Source of the DNA: Treponema sp.
GTDB taxonomy: Bacteria; Spirochaetota; Spirochaetia; Treponematales; Breznakiellaceae
DNA: 55,758 nt
Assembly: GCA_009784775.1 (NCBI GenBank)
Contig: WQXQ01000003.1
Coordinates: 1-55,758 of the forward strand
Direction: 5' to 3'
Part shown: piece after piece, positions 15,453 through 24,662 of the stretch
Numbering within the stretch: the first letter of the stretch is position 1
Layout: the number at the start of each line of letters is the position of its first letter
Notes under the pieces: generated by a model
What the model saw: the letters and a program-made list of their open reading frames with translations, nothing else
Database searches by the model: none
What the model was told of the DNA's origin: nothing
Program-made: the position numbers and the translations under genes

Positions 15453-18400
15453 TTATTCTGCCGTTATTGAATGAACTTCAATGAAGAATTCGCTGCCATC
15501 GAACGCGCCTACCGGCAGCCCTGTGTTCAATCCTGCCCCTTCCGTAAAGAAGGTATATCCCGTGACGCAGCTCAGATTAACACCGGCGTTCCTAAAGTCG
15601 CTCAATTGGAGCACATACGCCTGAGATGAGAAACCTCTTCCCGTAAGCGTTACGGTATGCGAGAATTTCCCGCCGTCCGCTTTGTTGCCCACCAGTGTTG
15701 ACGCTACTCCCGGATATCCGCTTTCCAGGCCAAAGGTGTATTTTACCCCTACATTCAGGGCCATATTGACGGTAATCGTGGTGAGGGTGCTCAGATCGTG
15801 ATTAAGCCCCCATGTTCCCAGTTCATACCAGTCGTCACGCTGCCTGCCGCTATCCACATAAGACGGCGACCTCATTAAGTCGTCAACATAGCCAAACAAG
15901 ATGGGTGGGGTTCCACGGCTCTGACTGTCACCAGCCCAGCCACCCCAGAAATACGGAGACTGCACATGCCCGCTCGCCAGCACAGGAACATTGGCAAAGT
16001 CATCAATCAGCATAGTACCGCCAACTGGTGTCTGAGGCAGACCCAATACCCTGAATTCCATGGAGTTTTCACTCGCAACGCCGTCATAGGTGGCAACCAG
16101 CCTGTGTACAGCACCGCTGAGTACACCGCCGCCAGGCCCGGTTGGAGTAATGGTATGGGTACCATTGTTAACGGTTAGACCGCCGCCAACCACATTGTAG
16201 ACAATGTCACCAGGGTTCACAAAGAAATCGGTGAACCTGTTGTAGAATCGGGTTACTTCAGGATCGCCGTCCTTGCCAAACAGGGATACACTCGAAGTGC
16301 CTATCCGGTACACCAGTCTGGTATCCATAGTCAGCACATGCGCGCAGGTTGCAAAAGTAGTGCTGCCGCCATTCAGCCTGTAGGGAACCGTAGGTCTATA
16401 GGGCGATGTTTCCAAATCTTCGGGCAGCCACACTTGTTCCAATACCGCTCCGCCTTCCATAAACCGTATTTGGTCAATGAAAATCTCAAAGGTTTGAGGC
16501 GGCAGATTCGGGTTGGCAACATACAATTGCCGCGGAGCAAAATACAGCATGACGGTGTTGATCTCGTGATCGATAGCTTTGGGTACCGGCACCAGTATTT
16601 CGCGGTAATTGGGACCCAGTTGGATACCATCGCCGTTGTTCAGTTCACCGGCATACCAAACCGATTTTACCCAATCCGGCTCGGCAAGCGTTTCATCATA
16701 ATCTCCAAAAACGACACTGTTAATTGCCGGACGGAAATAGGATTCTGTCACAGCCCCTGTATACTGATACGAACTTCGTACATACAGAGAAAGCCATTGG
16801 ACATCCTGCATATTCAGCGGGTCATCCAGAGTAATTTTTAAGCCAAAATAGTCACTTACACTGGTAAAGGCCACCTTAATCGCCGCGCCTCTGCCGCCTA
16901 CCCCTGCGCCGGGCGCCAGAGAATTCTGCGGCAACAGCCAGGTATCTATAGGAGGAACAGTGTCACCTTTCTCAAATTCGGTCTCTCCGCCCAGGATACC
17001 ATTGTTAAACCCGCCGCTAAAGATAACGCGGGGACTGTTTATACTAAAGGATGATGTTACCAGAGTATCGGTCGTCAGAGTGAAGCTGTATACGCCGTCA
17101 TCATCCGGTAACTCAAGCGCACCGTTTACTAAAATCGAATCAAGCCGGAAGCCCTGATCAATAAGCGGCGTAATCACTATCCTCTGACCGCTTTGTCCCG
17201 CTCCCGGAGAAACAGATACCGTTCCGCCGCCGCCGATGGGGGGGATAACCGTCACGGCAAAGGTACTGGCTTGCAGCTTAAAGCCCCCCATTACAACGGC
17301 ATTGGCCGTCAGTTGGAATTGGTACTGGTTGTTATTGTCCAGATCCACAGGCTCACCGTCCACACTGACCCAGTCTATATCATAGCCGGCAGCAGCAGCC
17401 GCGGTAACGGTTACCTGCTCGTGCCTTCCCGTTGTCGGTACCGCAGAGATAGTTCCGCCTACTGAGGGCGGGATAACCGTAACGGTAAATAACGGTACAA
17501 ATAACGCGCTTATAATGGTACTGTCTTCCAGAGTAAATTGGTATACACCCTCAGCATCCGGATCCAGTTCATCATCGTTCACTTTAATCCATTCCAGCTT
17601 ATAACCAGGAACAGGCTCCGGCAGAAGCACTATATCTACACCCTTATCCATTCGAGGTTCAATCTGTATCCCGTCTACAGAAGCCATTATCGTTCCGCCT
17701 TCCGGGGTCAAAGAAACCACCCTAACCATAACCTGCTGGTTAGTATTTATAGGTGTAGGGGTAAACAATGCGGTTACCGTGGTATCTCTTGTCAAGTTGA
17801 ATCGATAGTCGCCGTGAGTTGGATCCGTCTCCAGAATCTCATCGTTCACCAGAACCCACTTTGTAGAATGTTGGGAAGGAGGACTCAAGAAAAATGTTAC
17901 TATTGTGTTCTTCGGCACATCATCGTATCCGGTTAAACTATACTCACCGCCACCATCAATAGAAACCCTGACCATCCCACTTCCTGTGGGGGGTGGGATA
18001 ACCGTAAGGTTAAACGGACCGTCAACATTTATGACTACTACCGGCTTAAAGAACGCGGCTACCGTGGCATTGGCGGTTAAAGTAAAGGTGTTCACGCCTG
18101 AACCCAGACGGACACCGTTTACGGCAATATAGTCCAGTTCCCAATCCGCATCATCAGGAGTCGCGGTAATCGTTACCAGATCATCTCTGGCTCCATCCAG
18201 TATCGTCGTAGAGCTGTTTCCGTCTATCGCAACAGACACCGTTCCGCCTGCGTCCGGCTGACGAACGGTAACTGTATACATACCATCGTCAAGCTTAAAC
18301 GCTGCCATTACCGTAGTATTATTGAGCAGAGTGAATTCGTACACATCGGGACTAACCGGATTCCGGGGAACGCCGTACACGCTTACCCACTCCAGTATAT

Positions 18401-18857
18401 AGTCGGGATCGGGTATTGCGGTAACCGTTATTACCTGACCCTTGTTTGCCTCATCACCAGAATCAAGGGGTACTCCATTTACCGCAAACGTAAGAGTCCC
18501 GCCTGTTCCTCCGACAATTCCTTCCGTAACCGTAAACGGACCAGGGCCTCCGCTGAAGAATCCGGTTACAACAGAATTGCCAAATAAAGTGAACTGGCTA
18601 CCCTGTATTGCCGCGCCGTTCACTAAAATATAGTCAACCTCCCAGCTTATGTCATTAGAGTTCGGAAGAACCGTTATTAATGAGCCATTGGGCGCCGCTG
18701 AAGAATCGACCTTAAAAGTCCCGCCTATAGCAGGCTGTTCAATCGTAACCGTATAATAACCAAAATAGGATTGTTTAACCTCGTAGTTTGGACCTGGACA
18801 GGCAGCAAAAACCACCAGCGCAGCCATTATCAGAGCTGCTATCGCTATTTTCTTCAT
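15453..18857 (-). CDS. InlB-type repeat lipoprotein with jelly-roll binding domains
   Basis: A large non-catalytic lipoprotein of 1134 residues. The lipobox FAAC is followed by PGPN. Seven modules of about 80 residues (roughly 30-605) follow the divergent InlB/Listeria-Bacteroides repeat pattern: an opening VTVxxPxxGGT, then W-x-(V/L)-(D/E)-(Y/W)-I-x-V-(N/D)-G, then F-x-(L/F)-x-x-(N/D)-(A/T)-x-V-x-(A/G)-x-F. A beta-sandwich at about 609-797 ends IFIDQIRFM and resembles a CBM jelly roll. An Ig-like linker leads to a last beta-sandwich with TMLIDDFANV at its start. The layout matches the lipoproteins at 4159 and 11080 with a different spacer repeat, suggesting the repeats act as stalks. An AGGGGG site precedes the ATG, and the gap to the upstream gene is only 9 bases. 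Confidence 0.8.
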   Translation of the reverse strand: MKKIAIAALIMAALVVFAACPGPNYEVKQSYFGYYTVTIEQPAIGGTFKVDSSAAPNGSLITVLPNSNDISWEVDYILVNGAAIQGSQFTLFGNSVVTGFFSGGPGPFTVTEGIVGGTGGTLTFAVNGVPLDSGDEANKGQVITVTAIPDPDYILEWVSVYGVPRNPVSPDVYEFTLLNNTTVMAAFKLDDGMYTVTVRQPDAGGTVSVAIDGNSSTTILDGARDDLVTITATPDDADWELDYIAVNGVRLGSGVNTFTLTANATVAAFFKPVVVINVDGPFNLTVIPPPTGSGMVRVSIDGGGEYSLTGYDDVPKNTIVTFFLSPPSQHSTKWVLVNDEILETDPTHGDYRFNLTRDTTVTALFTPTPINTNQQVMVRVVSLTPEGGTIMASVDGIQIEPRMDKGVDIVLLPEPVPGYKLEWIKVNDDELDPDAEGVYQFTLEDSTIISALFVPLFTVTVIPPSVGGTISAVPTTGRHEQVTVTAAAAAGYDIDWVSVDGEPVDLDNNNQYQFQLTANAVVMGGFKLQASTFAVTVIPPIGGGGTVSVSPGAGQSGQRIVITPLIDQGFRLDSILVNGALELPDDDGVYSFTLTTDTLVTSSFSINSPRVIFSGGFNNGILGGETEFEKGDTVPPIDTWLLPQNSLAPGAGVGGRGAAIKVAFTSVSDYFGLKITLDDPLNMQDVQWLSLYVRSSYQYTGAVTESYFRPAINSVVFGDYDETLAEPDWVKSVWYAGELNNGDGIQLGPNYREILVPVPKAIDHEINTVMLYFAPRQLYVANPNLPPQTFEIFIDQIRFMEGGAVLEQVWLPEDLETSPYRPTVPYRLNGGSTTFATCAHVLTMDTRLVYRIGTSSVSLFGKDGDPEVTRFYNRFTDFFVNPGDIVYNVVGGGLTVNNGTHTITPTGPGGGVLSGAVHRLVATYDGVASENSMEFRVLGLPQTPVGGTMLIDDFANVPVLASGHVQSPYFWGGWAGDSQSRGTPPILFGYVDDLMRSPSYVDSGRQRDDWYELGTWGLNHDLSTLTTITVNMALNVGVKYTFGLESGYPGVASTLVGNKADGGKFSHTVTLTGRGFSSQAYVLQLSDFRNAGVNLSCVTGYTFFTEGAGLNTGLPVGAFDGSEFFIEVHSITAE

Positions 18858-18866
18858 ACAATCCCC

Positions 18867-19652
18867 CTATTCAATAACAATTTCATCCACAAACACTCTG
18901 CCGCTGTTTGGCGGAAGGCCAATACTCCATTGCTTAAGCGCCTCGCCTTTTGGAAATGGAACCCGAGCATACACCGTGATCGTCTTGCTCGTATCTTCAG
19001 GATCAGGTATCGTCACCGGAGCAAGGATACTCGTGTCCAATTGAACCGTATGCCGGTACCATTGCTGATTCCGTTGATTATTCGGTATTGCAAGAGATGC
19101 ATTTGCGATGCGATAACCGCTGCTCGAATATGCCTGAAAGCCCACGTTACACGAATGAGCATTAAAGGCAACACCTGGCACCGGTTGTACATACTTGACC
19201 CATAAAGTAACCTGCGTCTTACCGTCCAGGAAAATGGGCTTAGTATCAAACAGGGTGAATCGCCATTCCTGCCTCTGACCGCCGCCAATATCATTACCGG
19301 GCAGGTCCATTCGCCATTCCATTGATGATATACCATTGGTATTATACCGTGATGCATACTGCGAAGCGGGGTTGGCGGAATCCAAGCCCCTGCCTCCGGC
19401 AAACCATTGGCCTTTCGTACTCATGCTGGTAAACAAGCCGCCTCCGGCTGGAGTTTCGGCGGGGTTTATAGCCAATTCAATACCGTCATATTTTGCTGTA
19501 TAGTCAAAGTTATAGACCGAGCCGTTTACAAACAGGGTAACGGATCCATCCGGATTCGGCCCCGGAGACGGCAGCGGATCTTCGCCGAGATTGCTGCAGC
19601 CGGAAAAACCGAGTAATAAAGCCGCTAATGTAACGATTATTATGTTCTTCAT
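18867..19652 (-). CDS. Small lipoprotein, single jelly-roll domain
   Basis: A 261-residue lipoprotein with the lipobox FSGC. After a Pro-rich linker, the whole protein reads as one beta-sandwich rich in Trp, Tyr and Gly. Its final strand RVFVDEIVIE is the kind that closes the jelly rolls in the larger neighbours. No catalytic motif is recognised. It is probably a compact glycan-binding protein of the same system, since it sits between a GH16 enzyme and the InlB-repeat lipoprotein with gaps of 18 and 9 bases. GGAGGT precedes the ATG and lies next to the stop of the GH16 gene, so translation may be coupled. No family name can be given with confidence. Confidence 0.75.
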   Translation of the reverse strand: MKNIIIVTLAALLLGFSGCSNLGEDPLPSPGPNPDGSVTLFVNGSVYNFDYTAKYDGIELAINPAETPAGGGLFTSMSTKGQWFAGGRGLDSANPASQYASRYNTNGISSMEWRMDLPGNDIGGGQRQEWRFTLFDTKPIFLDGKTQVTLWVKYVQPVPGVAFNAHSCNVGFQAYSSSGYRIANASLAIPNNQRNQQWYRHTVQLDTSILAPVTIPDPEDTSKTITVYARVPFPKGEALKQWSIGLPPNSGRVFVDEIVIE

Positions 19653-19670
19653 AATATACTTACCTCCGTG

Positions 19671-20636
19671 TTATTTCCGGTACACTCGTATCCAGTCCAC
19701 CATAAAGCAGCGATCTTCATAAGGGGCATCATCCTCGAAGACTGAGTCATCGGGGGTTTTGCCGCCAGAGAAGGCGCCGGCAATGGCGAGGTTCAGGTTA
19801 ATGACGAAGCCTGTTTTGGCATTGAATGCTTCCTTAACGTAGAACTCTTTGCCGTTATCGTCATGGAGCTGCTGCATATCAATGGAATACCAAATTTCGC
19901 CGTCAAACAAAAAGTGCATGAACTTACTGTCCCAGGTAACACCGTATACATGAAAGTCATCGGCAAGGTTAATATCTATTTTCTGGGACTTGCCATCGGC
20001 CCGGTTCAGCGGCCAATAGGGACCAAAATGGACGGTGGACATCAGTTGGTTTTCCTGACCGCCCCTGATTTCCAAAACATCAATTTCACCAGCGCGCGGC
20101 CAGCCGTATACTTTTTTGGTGTCGCCATATTTGTTTGTGGTCGCGCCGATAAGCCAGAAAGCCGGCCAGAAACCAACGCCGCGGGTGGAACGAATGCGCG
20201 CTTCTACCCGGTCACCAGGCAGCGCCACAAATTTTTGGGTACCGGTGGTCAGACCATCATGCGACAAATTGCCGCCGGTGGTGATTTTTCCCGAAGTAAA
20301 CACAACGCCGCCCGCCGTATCCCTTTTGTCATAGTCGGCATTGTCTTTGCGCGATTCAAGGTACAGGATGCCGTCTTTTACCACGACATTTTCCGGCCGG
20401 TAGAACTGCAATTCATTGTTGCCCCAGCCGGTCAAACCGTACTGAGCGCCGGTGCCGGTATCGATATTCCATTTGGTTAAGTCCAGCGAATCGCCGTCAA
20501 ACTCATCGCTCCATACCAGAGTTCCCCCGGTTACAAAAGGCTCATCGTGCGCCACCAGCATCATATTGCTCGCGCATGCACCCGCCATAATTAATGCAAT
20601 ACCACAAAAAATTATAATCCATTTGTTGTTCTTCAT
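19671..20636 (-). CDS. GH16 endo-beta-1,3-glucanase (laminarinase-like) lipoprotein
   Basis: A single-domain GH16 enzyme of 321 residues. The signal peptide ends in the lipobox AGAC. The catalytic jelly roll starts LVWSDEFDG and includes GWGNNELQFY, a substrate-cleft block typical of laminarinases. Its active site is GEIDVLEI: Glu184 nucleophile, Asp186 and Glu189 acid/base. It ends MVDWIRVYRK. It differs from the GH16 at 2039 by lacking Ig-like modules, although GTGAQYG and the active-site region are shared. AAGGAG lies 6 bases before the ATG, and the gene is 17 bases from its upstream neighbour. It should cut beta-1,3-linked glucan at the cell surface or in the periplasm. Confidence 0.93.
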   Translation of the reverse strand: MKNNKWIIIFCGIALIMAGACASNMMLVAHDEPFVTGGTLVWSDEFDGDSLDLTKWNIDTGTGAQYGLTGWGNNELQFYRPENVVVKDGILYLESRKDNADYDKRDTAGGVVFTSGKITTGGNLSHDGLTTGTQKFVALPGDRVEARIRSTRGVGFWPAFWLIGATTNKYGDTKKVYGWPRAGEIDVLEIRGGQENQLMSTVHFGPYWPLNRADGKSQKIDINLADDFHVYGVTWDSKFMHFLFDGEIWYSIDMQQLHDDNGKEFYVKEAFNAKTGFVINLNLAIAGAFSGGKTPDDSVFEDDAPYEDRCFMVDWIRVYRK

Positions 20637-20653
20637 CGTCTTCTCCTTGTTAA

Positions 20654-23600
20654 TTAAAATGTATAGTTAAAGTACAGTATCAATTCCTGCGAATCTCTGC
20701 CCTGGCTTGCGTTGGGGGAGAACCGGTCGCGGATTACCCCATTCCAGCGAATGCCAACCCTGTTCGACGAGTCCATCAACGATGGTCTGTGGGTAAGGCC
20801 CCAGGCTAAATCAAAGCCCCAGCGCATGGGGTAGGTTTGGTTATTTTCCCGATCGGAGCTTACCGGCCCCCACAGGTCAAAGGCTACCAAACCGGAGAAT
20901 ACTACCCGCTTGTAGCGGAACCGGAGCGATTCCTGCCAGCCGGTAATGACTTCCCGCTCAGCATCGGCGCTGTCCGGTATGCCGTTCCAGGCAAAACCAC
21001 GGGTAAAGTCCAGCGAATTGGCAACACGGATATCATTTTTGGGATTCCAGAAAACCATCCAGCCCAGTTCGTAGTTACCGTATGTTTCCGGATAGCCGCT
21101 GTAGTCAGACCGGAACTTCCCATCGGCGCCTTTGCGGGTTCCGGGGTCGGAGAGTCCCTCAAAGATATTGTAGCGCCCCCGTACTCTGGTGGCAAATAAA
21201 GCACCTTCGGTATCCCACACATTCCATTCCCAGAGCCATGACGCCGGCTCAAGGTCAAAGGAGAATATGGCTTCCAGACTCAGCATTTCACGATTTCCGC
21301 CAACCGCAAAGGGCTCGACGGGTCTGTTGATACTATGTATCGCCCCAGCTCCTATATACTTGCTGGTAACCGGACCCTGCAAAGGTTTCCGGTACAGGCC
21401 GTTCAGGGCAGCGCCGTAGTTTCTGTATGTGCCGTTTACGCCGCCTTTTATTTCAAAGCGGTTTCCCGTGCCAATATCGGCAAAAATCGTACTCATAAGG
21501 GGCGGTACCCAGTTGCTGTTCGCCACCAGACCGGCGTGTATGATTTCCGTTTGGAAACCTAAAATTCGTCCCGTCCGGTATTCAACCCGCAACTTGGTCG
21601 CAAGGGTATCAAGGGCGGTTATTTCCCCTTCTTTAAGGAGATATCCATCTTTATCAAGACCAGGGTAGTAATTTACATCGGTGTTCCGCAAGAAATACCC
21701 TTCGCCGATTTTCTGGAAATTGGTTCCCATTATGCCCACTTGTACCTGGAAAAACGGCGCGGCCACCCAACCAATGGGCGGTGTCGCCGCGCTTCGGGTA
21801 GGTGTCCAGGAGAACCACAGTGAACCGGTCGTATTGGGTTTTTCATAGACACCAAGGTCCTCATATTCGCCCTTTTCTTCATTAAGGTGCGAGAATGACT
21901 GGCCGACCATAACCGAATAGGCCATATAATGACCTTTTACCCATTCACCTTCTTTGTACCATTTTCCCAAAATCATGGGAGGGGCGCCGGCATAAATTTT
22001 GGGGCCCATGATAACCGCAAGCCCCTGCCTTCCCTGCATCCCAAAGTTATATCTTCCTTCTACGGCGATGGGGGACTTTACGTTCCATATATCATCGCTG
22101 TACAAGTCATATTTTTCTGTATTTAAATTGAAGAAGTCGCCTTCACCCAGCCAGCTGCCTTTGCCATGGTGGTAGTGGGCGTTTATTTCCGCGCCAAAAC
22201 CTTTCCAGGTGAACCAGCCCTGATACACATCGAAGGGCCGTTCCGCCAGTCCCATTTCCTGCGTCCGGTAAATGTCTGACCGTACCGGTCCTTCTCCGGT
22301 AACCATATCATGCCGCATATACACGGTGGCTCCGCCTTCAAGTTTGCCGCCGCTAATGGTTCCCAGTTCAGTTTGGCCCCAGAAGGTCGTTGACAGTTTA
22401 ACGCCGTATTGGGTGTCTTTGAATGCGGTAAAGAAATTTTCACCGTCTTCTTTCATGGTTTTTTGCACATCATCGCCGGTTTGCATGGCAAGAACATTCA
22501 CCTCATTGGTTACTCTCCAATTGGGTGGTTTCTCAACGGCGTCCCGGCCGCGAGCCAGCGCATAGGCATAATCCAGTTTGGCAAAATGGGAATCGATGGT
22601 GGCGGCGCCTTCATCGGCTGAATCGGCGAGCCTCCAGGGATCAGCGCTCCAGATATGCTGTAACGTATAATAAGACGCGCGGGGTATCTTTTCGCGGAAC
22701 CAGGCGACATATTTACGCTCTCCCTGGCTGGTAATACCCATCCATTCAGGAGTCATGTTCGCGTGCCGCGGCGTATGAGAAAATGTGTAATCCGGCACTT
22801 CGCCGGTCGGCTCGGTATTGTGGATATGTATTTGCGCTCCGCCTGCCGAACCATAGTCATTTTTATACCATTGGTCGGTCCATTCACTGACAAAACCGCC
22901 AATATTGTTTGATTGGCCCTTGCCGTAGGCATTGCCGTACATATCCTTCCATTGATTGACAATCCACAGGGCCTGATTGTATTGATCTTCCCGCATATGC
23001 TTGGCGTTCCAGGCCGGCGCTCCAAACGAGCCAATGATAACCGGCTTGTTCAGTTTTTGCCTGGCCTCACGCCAAAAATCCGGGTTTGTCCGCATAGCCG
23101 CCCAATCGTAGAACTGACCCAGGGTACACGCGATGAAATCCAGACTGGGACATTCATCGGCAATAAGGTCAATCGAGCTAAGGCCGTTGGTCAAAAACCC
23201 TACCGGACGGTCGGGATCAAGGTCTTTTGTTTGTTGAAATACATCTTCGGTTAGAGAGAAAAGGGCCCGGGCTTTGCGCAAGCCCGGATTGGACCCGTAT
23301 TTTCTGGCAACATCGGGGTCGTTGTCATGGTATTTGCCCGACCCTTCATAGTAAAGACCCTCCGGATTCCCGTCTCCAAACAAGTAGCCGAGTATACCGC
23401 TTGCGTCTTTATACCGGTTGACCATATTATAGGCCTTTTTCATGACATTTTGACGCACTTCGGGGTCATAGTAATTGGCAGTATGGCCATAGATGCCAGA
23501 CCAGCGCTCAAGATCATAGTTGACAAGGGTAAGAATGTCGAAATTGTTGTACAGATATTCTACCCATCTTCGTGGGATATCCGGACCGGTTCTAATTGCA

Positions 23601-23860
23601 TTAATACCCGCCGCCCGCATCAGCTCGCCTTCATAGTCGAGTACTCTGCGGATAGTTGTATCACCTTCATTCCATAGGTTGTATGTAAAGCTGGTTCCCG
23701 GCGGATTAACGGCAAAAACAACCCCTTTTACAAACATCTGTTTGCCATCAACAAGGAGTTCCCAGCCGTCATTGCTGTTCTGGACAACCTTAACAACCTG
23801 TGCCCATGCCCCAGCCAAAACAACTAAAAATAGAACAAATAACAGCGCTGTTCTTTTCAT
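20654..23860 (-). CDS. TIM-barrel glycosidase fused to a C-terminal outer-membrane beta-barrel
   Basis: This 1068-residue protein has two parts. After a Sec signal peptide cut at AWA|Q comes a TIM-barrel domain (about 20-470). Its opening FVKGVVF and GINAIRTGPDIP resemble GH2 and GH72-like enzymes. The probable nucleophile is Glu326 in GGFVSEWTDQW. The expected acid/base site reads FGDGNPEG with Glu167, where related enzymes have a GNE motif, so the assignment is uncertain. From about 480 to the end the sequence alternates polar and aromatic/aliphatic residues in short strands and ends YFNYTF, the C-terminal Phe signature of BAM-inserted barrels. The enzyme would thus be tethered in the outer membrane. 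It is the second gene of the glucan operon, with a GGAAGG site before the ATG. Which side of the membrane the enzyme faces is not known. Confidence 0.8.
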   Translation of the reverse strand: MKRTALLFVLFLVVLAGAWAQVVKVVQNSNDGWELLVDGKQMFVKGVVFAVNPPGTSFTYNLWNEGDTTIRRVLDYEGELMRAAGINAIRTGPDIPRRWVEYLYNNFDILTLVNYDLERWSGIYGHTANYYDPEVRQNVMKKAYNMVNRYKDASGILGYLFGDGNPEGLYYEGSGKYHDNDPDVARKYGSNPGLRKARALFSLTEDVFQQTKDLDPDRPVGFLTNGLSSIDLIADECPSLDFIACTLGQFYDWAAMRTNPDFWREARQKLNKPVIIGSFGAPAWNAKHMREDQYNQALWIVNQWKDMYGNAYGKGQSNNIGGFVSEWTDQWYKNDYGSAGGAQIHIHNTEPTGEVPDYTFSHTPRHANMTPEWMGITSQGERKYVAWFREKIPRASYYTLQHIWSADPWRLADSADEGAATIDSHFAKLDYAYALARGRDAVEKPPNWRVTNEVNVLAMQTGDDVQKTMKEDGENFFTAFKDTQYGVKLSTTFWGQTELGTISGGKLEGGATVYMRHDMVTGEGPVRSDIYRTQEMGLAERPFDVYQGWFTWKGFGAEINAHYHHGKGSWLGEGDFFNLNTEKYDLYSDDIWNVKSPIAVEGRYNFGMQGRQGLAVIMGPKIYAGAPPMILGKWYKEGEWVKGHYMAYSVMVGQSFSHLNEEKGEYEDLGVYEKPNTTGSLWFSWTPTRSAATPPIGWVAAPFFQVQVGIMGTNFQKIGEGYFLRNTDVNYYPGLDKDGYLLKEGEITALDTLATKLRVEYRTGRILGFQTEIIHAGLVANSNWVPPLMSTIFADIGTGNRFEIKGGVNGTYRNYGAALNGLYRKPLQGPVTSKYIGAGAIHSINRPVEPFAVGGNREMLSLEAIFSFDLEPASWLWEWNVWDTEGALFATRVRGRYNIFEGLSDPGTRKGADGKFRSDYSGYPETYGNYELGWMVFWNPKNDIRVANSLDFTRGFAWNGIPDSADAEREVITGWQESLRFRYKRVVFSGLVAFDLWGPVSSDRENNQTYPMRWGFDLAWGLTHRPSLMDSSNRVGIRWNGVIRDRFSPNASQGRDSQELILYFNYTF

Positions 23861-23887
23861 CTCTAACCTTCCTTTACTGGGGAAACA

Positions 23888-24640
23888 TTATCTTTTAACC
23901 ACTGTCCCGTAAGACCAAGTGCTCGGATCTTTCCACGCATTATCGGTGGGTGTCCGCCAGTTTACGATAAATTCGCGCGCCATTTCTGGCTCTTCTTCTT
24001 CGGATTTGGCGGTATTGATTCGGAATTCAAGCATTACCGTTTGATTTGCTTTCAAAGGCTTTTTCATGCTCAGCGCATCCAGAGAGATGCTCATATCAAG
24101 AATGTAGGAATTTTCGGTCCATTCGACGACCGCACCCTTAAATTGCCGGCTGTTGAATCGCCCTATTTGAACCCTCAGGTCGCCGTCTTCTTCTTCCGGC
24201 TGCACTACAAACATTTGCAGGCCAACATCGCCGTCCGTATATTCGGTGCGTTTTTTGGTATTGGTACCAAAGAACACCTGCAGAGAGGTTCCATTCCATA
24301 CCGAACCCAGCTCAAAATCATGCGGCCAGGCTCTGAGGGACTTGTCAAAGATATCAGCGCGGACATACAGGTTGCCTGTGTCTGCGGCAAGGTAGAATGT
24401 ACCGTATACTTCTTCTCTGCTTCCGCCCCAGGGATGCCTGCTGACCGAAACCCCATCAAGGCCGTCAAAGAAATCGCCGAATTCGCCAACGGTAAGGGCT
24501 TTATCCGTCAGATATATTTTCGCCATCTCGTAGTTTACCTTGGGCTGCGAAGCGCAGGAAACAAGGGCGAAAACCGACACCGCGCACAAAGCTATGATCA
24601 TTGTGCGGACCGAAAGAATTTGTGTTTTATGACTTGACAT
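23888..24640 (-). CDS. CBM9/DOMON-like lipoprotein, first gene of the glucan operon
   Basis: A 250-residue lipoprotein; the lipobox LVSC ends an unusually long n-region. The mature part has the layout of a CBM9-like sugar-binding domain. It includes GTFYLAADTGNLYVRADIFD early, a central LQVFF and GLQMFVV, and later YILDMSISLDAL and LEFRIN. The role is probably binding released glucan ends or another sugar; it has no visible catalytic residues. It opens the ten-gene minus-strand cluster and is divergent from the importer operon. No Shine-Dalgarno precedes the ATG, and the -10 box lies only 6 bases upstream, so a leaderless message is likely. An internal ATG at 24601 is an alternative start but also lacks a ribosome site and would give a very short n-region. 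Confidence 0.78.
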   Translation of the reverse strand: MSSHKTQILSVRTMIIALCAVSVFALVSCASQPKVNYEMAKIYLTDKALTVGEFGDFFDGLDGVSVSRHPWGGSREEVYGTFYLAADTGNLYVRADIFDKSLRAWPHDFELGSVWNGTSLQVFFGTNTKKRTEYTDGDVGLQMFVVQPEEEDGDLRVQIGRFNSRQFKGAVVEWTENSYILDMSISLDALSMKKPLKANQTVMLEFRINTAKSEEEEPEMAREFIVNWRTPTDNAWKDPSTWSYGTVVKR

Positions 24641-24662
24641 ACATCTATAATACAGGTACTCT
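24634..24662 (+). promoter_or_regulatory. Promoter of the importer operon
   Basis: On the plus strand, TTGACA (24634-24639) is 17 bases from TACTCT (24657-24662), a perfect -35 with a weak -10. It overlaps the opposing promoter, so polymerase can occupy only one at a time. An alternative plus-strand -10, TATAAT at 24646-24651, lacks a good -35. Confidence 0.55.
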
